From Monosporascus cannonballus (taxonomy: Eukaryota; Ascomycota; Sordariomycetes; Xylariales), in contig QJNS01000282.1 in assembly GCA_004154925.1 (NCBI GenBank), positions 1-64,000 on the forward strand: a stretch of DNA of 64,000 nt, written 5' to 3'. A model generated the notes under the pieces. The model was given only the letters and a program-made list of their open reading frames with translations, did no database searches and had not been told where the DNA came from. The translations under genes and the position numbers were made by a program. Positions 38,521 through 51,803 of this stretch are shown piece by piece. Each line of letters starts with the position of its first letter. Position 1 is the stretch's first letter.

Positions 38521-41015
38521 TCACATCTTCCTCTTGTGCGCTCCACCGCCCCTAGCCTCTGCAGCATCATATAGGGCCTGAATATCTGCTTTCCACTGTG
38601 CCTCATCCAGCCTCAGGAGCCTCCTATCGTAAGTCATGAATCCGTTCACCTCACCCTCCACGTCTGTGGTTTGTGTCCACACAGCTGCCGAGCACGAGAA
38701 CAGCTCAACCTGCTCACGAAGCTCGCTCATGAGCTTGTGGCCACGGTAGTTATACGCCTCGAGCGTCTCATCGATCTCATATGTCTGATTGACGGCATTG
38801 ATCGATTGTGGCACCTTCCAAGCATGCTCCTCAGAGATATTGTGACCAATCCCACCGAATTCTCCTTGGATACCAATGCGTGAGCGGTCATAGGGTGTTG
38901 ACGCGAGGGAGTAGAATGGGGTTCCGCATTGCGGGTTGGCGTAATGATGGTTATCGTGGAAATCTCCCGCCCCGTGATCGTGCCAGCCAGATGTCGGGTC
39001 AACGAGCCGAGTCGGGTCCAATTCCTTGACACGGGCTGTTAGATCAAACTCCGGGTAATATGTATCGGTGATCTGGCCCCAGCCTTCATTATATATAACC
39101 CAGGTGCCGATACTGGGATAGCTCTTGTGCTGTTGGATAAGGAGCTCGAGCTGCCTCTCAAACTCGACCTGTTGCTCGCGGTTGGGCCTCCGGAGCGGCA
39201 TGGAGGGCATATCTTGAATTACGTATAGCCCAATCTGGTCACATGCTTGATAGAACAAGTCCGGTTCCACCTTGATCTGATTTCCGAACTATCAGTGCCA
39301 ATTCCAGAATTCCAAGAGAGGTTTTAGGGGGTTAAAGACTCACATGCTTCCTGAGCATATTTACGCCCAGGGATTTCAGGACTTTGAGATCATACACCAT
39401 GGCCTCCCTATTAGGTGGTGTCATCAATCCATCGGGCCACCAGCCCTAATTCGCGTGATAAGGGTCAGCCATGAATACAGGCAGCATCCAATGGACCTCA
39501 GCGGGGGAATAGACCAGAATGTCCGTCTAATACAATGCTTGATGAGTATCAAGGACAAAGTACGAACCTGGTCGAGTGTGCCAAACAAGAAGTGGAATTC
39601 GCCATTAATGAGAGGTCGCTTCACGCCGTCTATCTCACCGACCGAAATGGTCCGAAATCCGCTGTAAGACTATGTCAGTAACATTCTAGACATGCCTATG
39701 ACAGATACTTCCGAACAGTTCGTCGACGCAGCTGCACAACTCTGAACACTCGGGCTCAAATGATGCGGCCTAAGGATCAAGCAAAAGTCACTGGAAAGTG
39801 TAGTAGCTTACGTGTAGCTGGATACTTCATCCTCCCCTAACGTGACTGTTAGGTTATACAAATGCGGCGTTAAAGGTGACCATAGCTTTGGCTTGTCGAC
39901 GGCAAACTCGAAATTCTCGTTGGCCACAGACTTGTGAGAAACAACGATGTCTCCCGCGTCATCCAGGACGGAAACAGTCACGGGCTCAGAGGAGTTAGGT
40001 GAAGAGCTCCAGACAGTCACGTTGACTGCGTGATCAACTAGGTTAGTGCTCAGGTTCCTCAATGAACCAGCAAGTCTGGAACAGCTCACCCTGGCCATCC
40101 GCCCCAGCTGCGACGTCGAGCTGTGTTATGTAGTTGGTAGGAACTGATTCCATCCATACGGACTGCCATATGCCCGTGCAGGCTCTGTAGAAAATATGTG
40201 ACGGTCTCCTGGTTTGTTTGCCGAGAGGGCCCATATAACCGTCCATCTGCGATTGTTGTTAGTCGGATTCGAAGCTTCGAAATACAAGACAAGAAGAGCG
40301 CCTTAGGTGACGGTACGACTCCTTCATAGTACGGTATAGATGCTCGATTACAGACGAAAATGGGTAGCAAAAATGCTTTAGAGGGGGCGGTGAGGAGGGG
40401 GTTAATGTGGAGTGGAATGAAGGACGACTTACGTCTGTGGGATCGAAGACAAACACGTGGCTGACGGGCTGATTAGCATCGAATCACTGCCTTAGATAGA
40501 CGGGATTCTTACAGAGTATTCACCCCGCTCTTGAGGAACTTCGTGGCGTCTATGGTGAAGCGCCAATATCCGCCTCGGTTGAACCCTGCTTCCTGCCCGT
40601 TGATGTATACCGTAGCCTCGTAATCCACGGCTTCGAAGTTCAGCAGTATGTGCCCCGTGGAGTTGGACCATTCCTGGGGGAGCTCGAACTCGGTCATAAA
40701 CCAGGCGTATGCCACGTTCAACTGCTGGACGCCCGAAAGGCCACTCTCCAGACACGAGGGAACGAGGACATCCTGGGTCAAAGTCTCACCGACCGGAGGA
40801 GCTTCACCCGGTCCGGCAGCGGCTCTCCATTTCCAGACACCGTTCAGACTTTGCCAACTGTCACGGTGTAGTTGCGGCCGCGGATGCTCGGGCCATGGAT
40901 CTGTTCCCACCTTGTAGGTCCAGTCTGTGTCGAGTGGAGGAGTCTGAACTTCGTATCCCAACGCCAGATGTCCTAGCAGAGAGACCACGAGGCCTATAAA
41001 GAAGTCCGTGCGCAT
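38521..41015 (-). CDS. Secreted glycoside hydrolase family 2 protein
   Basis: Seven exons on the minus strand: 41015-40513, 40460-40433 (28 nt), 40246-40090, 40025-39812, 39661-39568, 39445-39344 and 39276-38521, giving 617 aa. Splice sites are GT-AG and every junction restores a conserved frame. The start at 41015 opens a signal peptide (MRTDFFIGLVVSLLGHLALG), so the enzyme should be secreted. A GH2 sugar-binding (jelly-roll) domain covers about residues 60-210 (DSWQSLNGVWKWR, FEAVDYEATVYINGQ). An immunoglobulin-like domain follows at about 220-310, then the TIM barrel. The acid/base Glu is in NEGWG at about residue 430, and the candidate nucleophile Glu is in GEFGG at about 505. GH2 enzymes cleave beta-galactosides, mannosides or glucuronides, and the substrate here is not decided. 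It lies right beside the RIP block yet shows no stops. Confidence 0.9.
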
Positions 41016-44000
41016 ACTTGCTAGCCCCCAACGGAGAACAACGCTCGGTGGTAGTAGGGTACAGCACAACAGCGGTCTAGGTGGAAAGCGACTAAGCTTA
41101 GAATCGAAGCGCCGGGTAGAGTTGTTGGGAAAGACCATATGGCACAGATAGCGAGCGTCCAGGCGGTGTTTATATAGCCGTTCGGATGCAAGTGACATTG
41201 CTTAGAACCCCTTAACTCGTAACAAGCGACAGAGGATGGGACAGCAGCTCCTTGCCCTATGTGCACGGTGTCCACCTGCCTATTAGCGACGCATCACTCG
41301 CCACTGGATCTTTCTTGGAAGACACACAATGCCACTTGGCGTTGGACTTCACGAGCCCTAAGCGCATCGCTGTACCCTCCCATCACGGGGTGCGGCGCGG
41401 CATAACGATAGGGAGGGCCACCGGGGCATAATGTGTGAACCTTTCGCATGAGTCTCCCTTATCGCCCAGCCCGCCTTGATGTCTTGAGGGGTTGGCAACT
41501 CTTGGGTCAGTGCAGAATAAGAACCTGGAAGCGGTCAACTGGGATCATCGATGGTGTAACGTCACGGTCTAGTGTCCCACCGACCCATTATGCGTTCTCT
41601 GGAGAGGAAATGATGTTGAACAACCCCCACCGGTTCTCAAGGAAATTCGCGGGCGTCCCGGACCCCCAAGTAAAACTGTTTAACGTTCTGCTATAGTATA
41701 GGGAGCACTGCTGCGGAACTCTGGACAGTTTCGAAAAGGCGTGAAGAAACCATCATAGATGGACGAGGCCGGGAACAAAGGGGGTTGACTGATACCGGGA
41801 AAAGAAAGAAAAGTTCCCCTAACTTCAGCCTGAGGCTCTGCTCCAGTCGAGCATCCATGGCGGTTGATCGTCAGTGGTACCTAGAATGTAAAGTGAGTGT
41901 AGGCATACGTACATGTATTCACATCGGCAGGGTCGACATGAAAAGTAACGAGCCGACGAAAATTACCAGCCAGTAAATGTGTAGAAGGACCGACTGCCAG
42001 CCTCTCCAAGTTCATGATCGGAATTTGCCATATCGAAAATCCTCACGTGGACTGGGAGGTGATGGCGATGCCCTTGTGATATTCATGCCAAGCCAAGCAC
42101 AACGTGCAAAATCCAAGGACCCGGGGCTAGGCAAACAAAACAAAGCGAGAAGCGTCATGCGGCAATAAGGCGAAAATTTGCGGAAGTCTTACGCGGAGTA
42201 ACTTAACTATTCCGGGCGCAAGGTGAGCAAGGAGAGGACGACATGATGTGATTTCGTGCGGTCCACTGAATTCCACAACCGGTCAAGCCCAGCTCCTACA
42301 TGCAGTTAGTACGAGTTAAGCATTTTCAGGTCCTTACAATATAACTGGCCCAAAAGCAGGTCGTGGTCAACATAATTGGCACACTTGGTTAGTGGGGTCC
42401 TAACCAAGTGTGTCAATTATATTGACCATGACCTGCGCGGCATTGATATATTGGCAGAGTGGGCCTACTCCATGTGGGGTGTGGGCGGTCCCGCTTCTGC
42501 GGGGCACGCGGGGAAATGCTTGTTTTATTTGGTAAGGTACGTACTAAGTGCTGTAATGGACTCTGAGTATGTACCTAGGTACCTTGTGGTAACAGGAAAT
42601 TGGGAGGCAAATACGAAGCATACAAGGTATGTCTGTACATGTGCATGTTGTTTCCCGTAATTAGCATAAAGAGGCAGAGGCATTCAGAGGAGGGAACATG
42701 CACGCGTACAGAAGACTACCTTCGCCAATATACTGGTAAGTGACAGCGAAATGCCCTATGGTCAGGGTTCCCCCACGGAATACAGACACGGGAATCTCGG
42801 TGTACTTGCTACCTCGGGAGTGGAGATAAAGATGTACCGACTGACGGATAGGGCTGGGCAATGGGGGTCTCCGGGTTTCCTGCATGGGGCCATAACTTAT
42901 TAGTAAGGTGATCTCCGTGGTGGATGCGTGTTTCCTTGGCTGGATATCCATGTGGTATGTAGGGGGGCGCGGCTGCATGGGAATACAAGCACAGGGCCTC
43001 TAAGCATACGCCCTACATACCTCCTACGTGCCTACCGTCTCATACCTCATACGTATACGTGTATTTAACATAGCACGTATTCCTATTACTAATGTCGGTC
43101 TGAATGACCTCTCCGCATACAGCACCGCTCGTTTGATAAGCTGGAACAGGCTAACATTAGCCCGGAGCTGAGGTAGCAAGCAGCCGTAGTAGCATTGATA
43201 CGTCAATTAACTTAGGTAAGTCTGTGTAGCTACCCAGACCCGAGCCCATTCGCGTTTCGATGTGTTCCTGATTCTGGTGCGAGCTGTGACATCTTACGTG
43301 CATGGAACATTAGCAGGTACATTATTCTGTGAATCACCATAGGAATGCGGCATCGTTACTGCCAGCCAATAATGTATCTCAGATGCCTACGTGCAGCTAA
43401 GACCAACTTTACTTTCTGCCTTTTCGAGCTTCGCCCATACGTGTGTCTCGCGTTTCCTCTTTGTGCTACTGCCCTATACGACGCCATTCCCGAAGCCACT
43501 AGTGTCTTTGGCTTCTTCCGAACCCGTCTAGCGCCATGTATGTGCACCACTAGACACAACGGCATCTCTTAATGCAACCGACGGCAACCGACGAAGTATA
43601 GCGGTTGTGCAAGTATGCAGGTGTCGAGAGCCACGTGCAATCACCGATGGAAACCTATGTGCGTCAGGAGGCATCTGAATATCTCCATGTCGTTGCCATA
43701 TGACCTCGGTACCTACAGACACAGATGATTATTCGAATCACATTACCGCGGATTTGTACTGCCTTCTTTGGTTATAGTGTCAATATCTGACCAGCTTGCG
43801 GAATAAGCAACATCTAACCGGTGTACCACGGTCAAGAATGGTGGGAGGGACATCTTCGACTCTATGGTGGATGGGCATGCTAGTCAGGTGCACCCATGTA
43901 GGTCGGATTTTGTCTGCCATCAAGCACTGCGGAAAGCGTGACGAAAATGTTCAATATGCTTAAGTATTCATTTGGGGCCGTGATTTTAGTTAATCCACAT

Positions 44001-45526
44001 GGTTAATGCGGACGGTGGCCGATCTCACGTGCATATCGGGTTACCTACCTAGGTAGGCAGTTAGGGAGATGGAAAGATCTGTTGCATATCACAGAGCGCA
44101 GCTACCTATTTGCATGTAGGGGCGGAAACCTTAACGCCCGGCACGGATTTGGATGCCGGCCAGATGCCTGGGAGCGATAGATAATGTAAAGGCCCATAGG
44201 AGGACGAGATGATAATAAGCCGTCATGCCGGTTACAGGCATGGTATGCATGAGACTGCAGCAGCCGCCTGAAAGGGCCATTATTTTTCTGGCAGATAGAC
44301 AATCGCAAAGTCAAAGGCAATAGCATAGGTTGGCTTATAAAATGAAAGTTCTGGCCCGGCCAGAAAGGAACGCGAGAGGACGGGCTGCGTCCCTATAATA
44401 TATGAGACCTGACGAGAAAGGGTCTAGCGAAAGGATTTGTCCTGTACGCCAGCATGCTGGAAGGGACTGGTGGTCAAAAACTACGTGGTTGAACTGAAAT
44501 GGGACTATCATAGAAGTCTGCGTCCAATCTTTCAATGCCACAAGCTAATGTAGTAGGCTGGGTGTTCAGATAGAGCTTGTAGTGGGCACTTACTTCGAGT
44601 CGGAGGTTGATTACCTAATGCAAGGTAATTACCGCAGTGCTACAAAAACGTGAAGTGAGCATTGGTGAAAGTGCCACATATATTAGTAATATGTTTGTGT
44701 TGATTGTAACCGGATATCAAACCTACAGTTCACAAGCCACGTGCGATAGAATTGTGGCGATACGGTTTAGCCGTATACGTACTAGTGTCACAAATTTATC
44801 GATAAGTTATTCAATAGGAAGTGAGGCTTAGTCAAACAAGTCCAAGGGCCGGCTGCCTTTGACTGGCTGCCGAATCCTTTCTTTGATCAGCCTCTAGTAC
44901 TACCTACCACTCCCCAGAGCGAAATTTGTTGCTTCATCATCAGAACAACAATAATATCATCGGCGACTTGACAACCCGGCCGTTCTAAGGACACGACTGC
45001 CCTTTTCTTGAGTCGAGCCTGGAACGTCTTTTGTGTTACACGATTCCGTTGCTTCTGATTATTTTGCCACTTACCGGTCGCCTTTGCGCCCGTGGTCGTC
45101 ACCACGACTGCGATCGCGTCTCCTGGCCCCGTTCCGACGCTTGTATAAACGGCTGTCGCCTGCACTCTGCAGATGTCTGTACCGACATCTATGGCACACT
45201 GACCCGGCGCATTCACGAGTGCTTCTACTTGTCACAACATCGCATACCACGGTGCCATCGCCATTTTGCGGCTTGAACTTGCCACACACTCTCTGACCGC
45301 GGGCTCGAGGCGCGCTGTTTCCTCTCTTTCACTTCGCGATTCGTTGATCGCTCTTATAGTAATACATCTGTCCCTCGATTACAACCACTTCAGCCGCCTA
45401 GTCTAGATCACTCTCTGCGATCCTCACTCCATTCCTGTGCTTACCACGATAGGGTGGGCCTGGTGACATTGCAGTGATTTCATAGCCGTATCCATATTCG
45501 CATTCGCCTCTTCCCGCCTTCCTACA
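41016..45526. other. 4.5-kb gene-free region between GH2 and RPB2
   Basis: Base composition is ordinary and not RIP-mutated. Only short unsupported frames occur on both strands, none with a family resemblance or flanking splice signals. It includes the divergent promoters of the GH2 gene and RPB2, a long hairpin at 42357-42435, and TACCTAGGTA-type palindromes (around 42579 and 44045), which are common in fungal intergenic DNA. The last 230 bases before RPB2 are pyrimidine-rich (runs such as TTTCCTCTCTTTC), as in promoters of highly expressed fungal genes. Confidence 0.6.
42357..42435. repeat. 79-nt near-perfect inverted repeat (hairpin)
   Basis: Two 36-nt arms (42357-42392 and 42400-42435) match at 33 of 36 positions around a 7-nt loop TGGGGTC. 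All three mismatches are transitions. Each arm starts with CAGGTC at the outer edge. It lies alone in the GH2-RPB2 gap with no clear target duplication (AAAAG outside the left arm, CGCGG outside the right). It could be a minimal foldback transposon or a structured RNA, and no function is claimed. Confidence 0.9.
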
Positions 45527-48500
45527 ATGGCTGATTACGATGAGGGCTACGAGTATGAGGAGGAGTACGGTGACGAGAACAACATTACCCCTGAGGATTG
45601 TTGGACCGTCATTTCCTCATATTTCGACACAAAAGGTCTCGTCTCGCAACAGATCGATTCCTTCAATGATTTCCAGGAGACCACCATCCAAGAGCTCATT
45701 GATGAGTATTCCCATCTCAGTCTTGATGAGAACAATCCGCCTCCGGAGAACGGCCGCGAGATCGCTGTCAAACGTTATGAGATCAAGCTCGGAGGCATCA
45801 CTATTTCCCGGCCCGTCATCCATGAGAGTGACAGCACCTCGGCCCCGCTACTACCCTACGAATGCCGCGACCGTAACCTGACCTATGCGAGCCCTATTTA
45901 CGTCAAAATGGATACTAAGATCACCGCCTGTATCGAGGAGCCAGTCCCCCTCCACGAGATGGACGCCCAGCAACAAGACGAGTATGCTAGGACGGGTCAG
46001 GAACCCACCCGCTTAGTCTGGGAGGAGGCGCCGAACACGATGCAAAGCACTGATCCCTCTAAGGATAATGCCGCTGTCTTTATCGGCAAGCTCCCAGTTA
46101 TGATCAAGTCTAAGGCGTGCCATCTCAGTCGCGAGACCGAAGATGACCTCTTCCTGCTCAATGAATGTCCCTACGATCAGGGCGGTTACTTCATCATCAA
46201 CGGAAGTGAAAAAGTTCTTATTGCTCAGGAACGCTCTGCCGCCAATATCGTCCAGGTCTTCAAGAAGGCCCAGCCTAGCCCCTTCTCCTACACCGCCGAG
46301 ATACGAAGCGCGTTGGAGAAGGGTTCCCGCCTCATTTCCTCCCTCATGCTCAAGCTGTACTCCAAAGGTGATTCCTCTAGAGGAGGAGCGTATGGACAGA
46401 CCATCCACACCACCTTGCCGTACGTGAAATCGGACCTTCCAATCGCCATTGTCTTTCGAGCCCTGGGCGTCGTTAGTGACGAGGAGATCCTGAACCACAT
46501 TTGCTACGATCGAAATGACAGCGTGATGCTGGAAATGTTGCGACCGTGTATCGAGGAGGCCTTCTGTATACAGGACAGAGAGGTGGCGTTGGATTATATC
46601 GGGAAGCGTGGGAATCAGACGACAGGTATGACACGGGACCGTCGTGTGCGAGCCGCCAGGGACATTCTTCAGAAGGAGATGCTCCCACATATCTCACAGG
46701 GGGAGGGTTGCGAGACCAGAAAGGCATTCTTCTTGGGTTACATGGTGCATAAGCTCTTGCAATGCGCCCTCGGTCGGCGCGATACCGACGACCGTGATCA
46801 TTTCGGCAAGAAGCGCCTCGACCTTGCCGGCCCGCTGCTCGCCAAATTATTCCGCAATATCGTCCGTCGACTGACTCAGGAGATCACGATGCATCTGAAA
46901 CGATGCGTCGAACAAAACAAGCTGTTCCAGATACACATGGCTGTCAAGCCGCAGATCGTCACAAACGGTCTGAAGTACTCGCTCGCCACAGGCAACTGGG
47001 GTGACCAGAAGAAGGCGATGAGCTCTACCGCCGGTGTATCACAGGTCCTCAACAGATATACCTTCGCGTCTACCTTGTCGCATTTGAGGAGAACGAACAC
47101 GCCGGTTGGAAGAGATGGGAAGCTCGCCAAGCCTCGCCAGCTCCACAATACGCATTGGGGCCTGGTGTGTCCGGCCGAGACACCCGAGGGTCAGGCCTGT
47201 GGCCTGGTGAAGAACTTGTCTCTGATGTGCTCTATCAGCGTGGGTACATCTACCGAGCCTATTATTGACTACATGATTACCCGCAACATGGAGGTTCTCG
47301 AGGAGTACGACGCCGCACGCTACCCTAATGCTACCAAGATTTTCTTGAACGGCTCCTGGATTGGTGTGCACCAGGATCCGAAGTCTCTCGTCAGGGACGT
47401 CCAGCAGCTGCGCCGAACGAATCAGATACCGGCTGAGGTCTCGTTGATCCGCGACATCCGCGACCGTGAGTTCAAGATCTTCTCGGACGCCGGTCGGGTC
47501 ATGCGCCCCTTGTTTGTCGTCGAACAAGAGGACGACCCCGATAGGGGTGTCGAGAAGGGCACCTTGGTGCTTACAAAAGACATGGTACGTCGGCTCGAGA
47601 TGGATCAGACGCTTCCACCCGGGAGCGATGAATTTTTCGGCTGGCAGGGACTTGTGAACGAGGGTGTCATCGAGTACCTTGATGCTGAGGAGGAAGAGAC
47701 GGCCATGATCTGCATGACCCCGGAAGATCTTGAGACGTTCCGGTTGGCCAAGGCAGGCTACGAGGTGCAGGCGGACAATGGGGACGAACCGAACAAGCGG
47801 GTCAAGACAAGGATGAACCCAACCACCCACACGTACACGCATTGCGAGATTCATCCTAGCATGCTCCTGGGCATTTGTGCTAGCATTATCCCTTTCCCAG
47901 ACCATAACCAGGTACGTTCTATGTCTTGCATGGGTATGGTTTCTTGCTGACCTCTGAACTAGTCGCCCCGAAATACCTATCAGTCTGCTATGGGTAAACA
48001 GGCCATGGGTTTCTTCCTTACCAACTACTCCCGTCGGATGGACACCATGGCGAATATCCTCTACTACCCACAGAAGCCGCTGGGCACCACCCGCTCCATG
48101 GAGTTTTTGAAGTTCCGCGAGCTCCCGGCCGGCCAGAACGCCATTGTCGCCATCGCTTGTTACTCGGGATACAACCAGGAAGATTCGGTTATCATGAACC
48201 AGAGCAGCATCGACCGAGGCTTGTTCAGGAGCCTGTTCTTCCGCTCATACTCGGACTGCGAGAAGCGCATAGGAATAAACACGATCGAGACGTTCGAGAA
48301 GCCTTTCAGAGCCGATACGCTGCGTCTCAAGCAGGGCACATACGACAAGCTCGACGATGATGGAATCATTGCCCCGGGTATTCGCGTCTCTGGAGAAGAC
48401 ATTATCATTGGAAAGACCTCGCCGATCAACCCAGAAAACGAGGAGATGGGCCAACGGACTAAAGTGCACGTTAAGCGGGATGCTTCGACCCCCCTTCGCA

Positions 48501-49421
48501 GTACGGAGAGTGGTATTATCGATTCAGTCGTCGTCACCACGAACGCCGACGGTTTGCGATATGTCAAGGTCCGGGTTCGGACGACTAAAATCCCGCAGAT
48601 CGGCGACAAGTTTGCCTCTCGTCACGGTCAAAAAGGAACCATCGGTGTAACGTACCGCCAGGAAGATATGCCCTTTACGAGGGAGGGCATCACGCCCGAT
48701 ATCATCATAAACCCGCACGCCATCCCGTCGCGTATGACGATTGCTCACTTGATCGAGTGTCTCCTCAGCAAGGTCGCGACGCTGAAGGGGATGGAAGGCG
48801 ATGCAACGCCTTTCACGGATGTCACTGTGGATTCCGTGTCGAACCTCTTACGCGATCATGGCTACCAGTCGCGCGGCTTCGAGATCATGTATCACGGCCA
48901 CACGGGTCGCAAGCTCCGATCCCAGGTCTTCTTTGGCCCCACCTACTATCAGCGCCTTCGGCATATGGTCGACGATAAGATTCATGCCCGGGCTCGTGGT
49001 CCTGTGCAGATCATGACCCGTCAGCCAGTAGAGGGTCGTGCTAGAGATGGCGGTCTCCGTTTCGGTGAAATGGAGCGCGATTGCATGATCGCTCACGGTG
49101 CGGCCGCCTTCCTAAAGGAGCGTCTGTTTGAAGTATCAGACGCATTCCGAGTCCACATATGTGAAATTTGTGGACTGATGACTCCTGTAGCGTAAGTTTG
49201 GACCTCCATGGTTTACTGGTTTTGTTGGACTTAAGCGGGGACTAACGTTGTTGCATAGGCAATTGACCAAGCAAACATTCGAATGCCGGCCTTGTCGGAA
49301 CAAGACGCGGATTGCGCAGATCCATATCCCCTATGCAGCTAAGCTGCTTTTCCAGGAACTGCAGGCGATGAATATCGCTTCTCGCATGTTTACCGATCGA
49401 TCCGGTGTGTCCATCCGTTAA
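45527..49421 (+). CDS. RPB2: RNA polymerase II second largest subunit
   Basis: Three exons, 45527-47911, 47963-49191 and 49259-49421, encode 1258 aa, the normal length. The introns are 51 and 67 nt with good fungal signals (GTACGT...CTAG; GTAAGT with ACTAAC branch and CATAG). RPB2 forms one side of the Pol II cleft and shares the active site with RPB1. Diagnostic parts are the acidic N-terminus, the lobe and protrusion ([14 protein letters not shown] near 226), the fork and hybrid-binding region ([16 protein letters not shown] near 546), the [15 protein letters not shown] block near 861 with the conserved acidic pair, the [19 protein letters not shown] switch-region block, and the C-terminal zinc clamp. 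The clamp ligands are Cys1195, Cys1198, Cys1214 and Cys1217, the last pair supplied by the third exon. The gene is intact and can be used to place the organism phylogenetically. Confidence 0.98.
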
Positions 49422-50935
49422 GGGTGGACGGCATCTAAGCTCTTAATGATTTTTGATAATGGAGCGAGGCCATTCTGCCTTCTCTATTAGTCGCATTTGG
49501 GTCGGCGTTTCGTCATCACTATACATCCACCGTTAATGAAACCGCTTGGGCATCTCGACGCCAGGGAAACGGACTGCGGGTTACAGGCGAAAGGGTATTA
49601 AGTTATGGGTTGTATGCTGGCTGCATGTTCTGGAATCCGTAGGCTTTGATTTAAACAGAGCGAGGCGGGTGCCTGTATAATAAATGCAGGCTTGTTAGAT
49701 CCTTGACTGAAAAAAAATTGAGATTACAAGTGGAAGCTGCCGGGGCGTTTCCAGTCACCGCCCTGGAAATCATCCTATATTAGGCCCGCATCCGGGCAAG
49801 GTCGCCATTCATATTCCATTCAAAAGAAACCGTGGATAGTTGTTGGTCTCGGTGACGTCCTGCTGCTCCCAGCATTCACTTCCTCATACAGGGTCGATCA
49901 GCAGAATATGGGTTGAGGAGATGATGACATAGCACGAAATGACGGAAGCGGCAGCATTGGGGCAGTTATTGGTAGGGTAGTAATAGGCTAGTTGCAGTGC
50001 AGTACAAAATCCAGGCAAAGGGGGGCGAAGAAATAATGGTTTTCCTCCTTTGTCAGCTAGTCTGTTAATTATCCATGGCGCTTTTCCCATTCCCCATTCC
50101 CCATTCCCTATCCCGTCTTGCTGTTCGTCTGTGATGTCGTCGGCTCGGTTGGCTGCTATGCTAGCCCGTGCCATCCCCCGCCCCCTTCCTCGGCTGTGTT
50201 AAGCCCCCCTTTTGATACATTACGCATTTTCATGTAGCATTGCCCCTCTTCACCTACGTATGTTCCAGCCCCAGCAAACGCGGGCGATTTTATCTTTCTC
50301 GACAACCCCGAGTCTAGCTTGACCTTCCATACCTCGGACGCTGGGCTATTTCTACCTGACAGCCTCGGATGTGCCTGTTGTACTGGCTGCTGGTCTGCGG
50401 CTGCTGCCAGATGATCTTTGGGTCCCGGACTATTGCGAGTTTGCGGCGTAGTATTCTATCGCTCCTGGAGGCCGCTGAATACTGGCCATTTATCGATTTG
50501 GTCTTAGTGTCGAAGCTTTCTCCGGACCCGGCTCCATGGAATTGCTTGGGTTGCAGTCGGTAGAGACTGTGCAGCTGGCCACGGCCAGTTTCCCCCTTTT
50601 AGTAGGTATCCATCACCGCCGTGTCTCCAGAAAACGTACACCCCCTCTCTGTTAGTATGTTGTCCATAACATGTTATGTTATCTGTATTTAAATGCGCGC
50701 GCTCTCCGCATTTGGCATTCACACATATCCGACTTGTTCGCCGGGCAAAAATGGAACCATCCCTTTCTAACGCGGAAGTCTATATACAAGTGGGGTTGTC
50801 TATGCTGGGAGAATCCCCATTCTGGGTTCCACTACTGGCAACCACATAAGAACAATGGGGAGCATACGCAAAACCGCTACGAGATCACATGAAACGGGTA
50901 CTGGATCACAGTACAACGCCTTCAATTGGATTGAC
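49422..50935. other. Intergenic region between RPB2 and the phosphatase gene
   Basis: 1.5 kb between convergent genes, holding both 3' UTRs. No frame with family resemblance, no tRNA and no repeat of note. Confidence 0.6.
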
Positions 50936-51803
50936 CTACGAGGCAGGGGGCAGCTCATCGGGGACGGCGTCGTCGGGCAGGTCGGAACCCAGCACGACCT
51001 CCTGCGTCCAGCTCCAGCCGAGCCCGCCCCCCTTCTCCTTGGTCGACGGGTGCTGCACGAGACTGTACGCCTCGCCGCCGCCGCCGTTGTGGTCGGTCGC
51101 TGACCCCTGCCGCGGGCCGAAGTCGAAGACGCGGTAGTCAGCGTTGAAGTAGTAGCACCCCGTGACGGCGAGCCGCAGGAACCCCGAGTGGGAGACGACA
51201 ACGATGACCTTCTCCGGCCGCGCGTACAGCCTCCCGAGCGCGGCTCGCGCTCGCGCCAGCAGCGCCGCCCTGCCGAAGTGGTGGTGGCTGGCGGCGGGCG
51301 ACGTCTTGTCCGGGAAGACCGGGTCGAGTGCCGAGAAGTCGACACCGGGGAACTCCTCGGCCAGCTTGGAGGCGGGACTCCCCGTGTCGCACGGCTTGGC
51401 TGAGTTTTCTGTGGGGAAAGATGCGAGTAAGTAGGCATACCAACAGAGGAGTCTTACCCCTTAGAGGTACGTACCCTGCCAACCGGCATCGGCTTCGATC
51501 TTGACCCCCTTTTCGATGAGCCAGTCGAGGGATCGCAGGGCTGTTTGGATGGTTCTCCGCATGGGGGAAACTACGATCAAACCCGCCTCTTGGGCTAGGG
51601 GATCCTCCATAAGACCCTTTCGTAATGCTAGACATTGGTTCTGACCCAGCTCGGTGAGATCCGGATCGCGGATCGAGTAGTCCTCTAAATGGGGATCAGC
51701 CAGAAGAGGGAAATGCCTCGAGATTTTGGCAAATGGAGATGGGCTTACTGGTCTCGTTATGCAAGGCCTGTGCATGACGGATTAGTATAAGCGTAGGAGG
51801 CAT
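50936..51803 (-). CDS. Histidine phosphatase, phosphoglycerate mutase-like
   Basis: Three exons on the minus strand, 51803-51749, 51684-51475 and 51408-50936, give 245 aa. The first, short exon is needed because it carries the phosphohistidine motif: MPPTLILIRHAQALHN, with Arg9 and the nucleophile His10. The second exon continues DYSIRDPDLTELG and SPMRRTIQTA. The third carries AKPCDTGSP and the second catalytic histidine in VVSHSGFLRL (His161). This is the layout of branch-1 histidine phosphatases of the fungal phosphoglycerate mutase-like type (PMU1-like or GpmB-like). Such proteins usually act as broad phosphatases rather than glycolytic mutases, and the substrate is unknown. No signal peptide, so probably cytosolic. 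It is divergent from the CTNNBL1-like gene, with a shared 607-bp promoter region. Confidence 0.92.

Noticed and set aside
43720..43750. TTCGAATC resembling a tRNA T-loop
   Set aside because: No matching T-stem, anticodon arm or acceptor stem around it.
44887..45216. 109-codon minus-strand frame head-to-head with RPB2
   Set aside because: No family resemblance, and it overlaps the probable RPB2 promoter. Chance ORFs of this length are expected in GC-balanced DNA.
46013..46690. 225-codon minus-strand frame
   Set aside because: Antisense shadow of RPB2 exon 1. The same holds for the long minus frame at 47039-47905.
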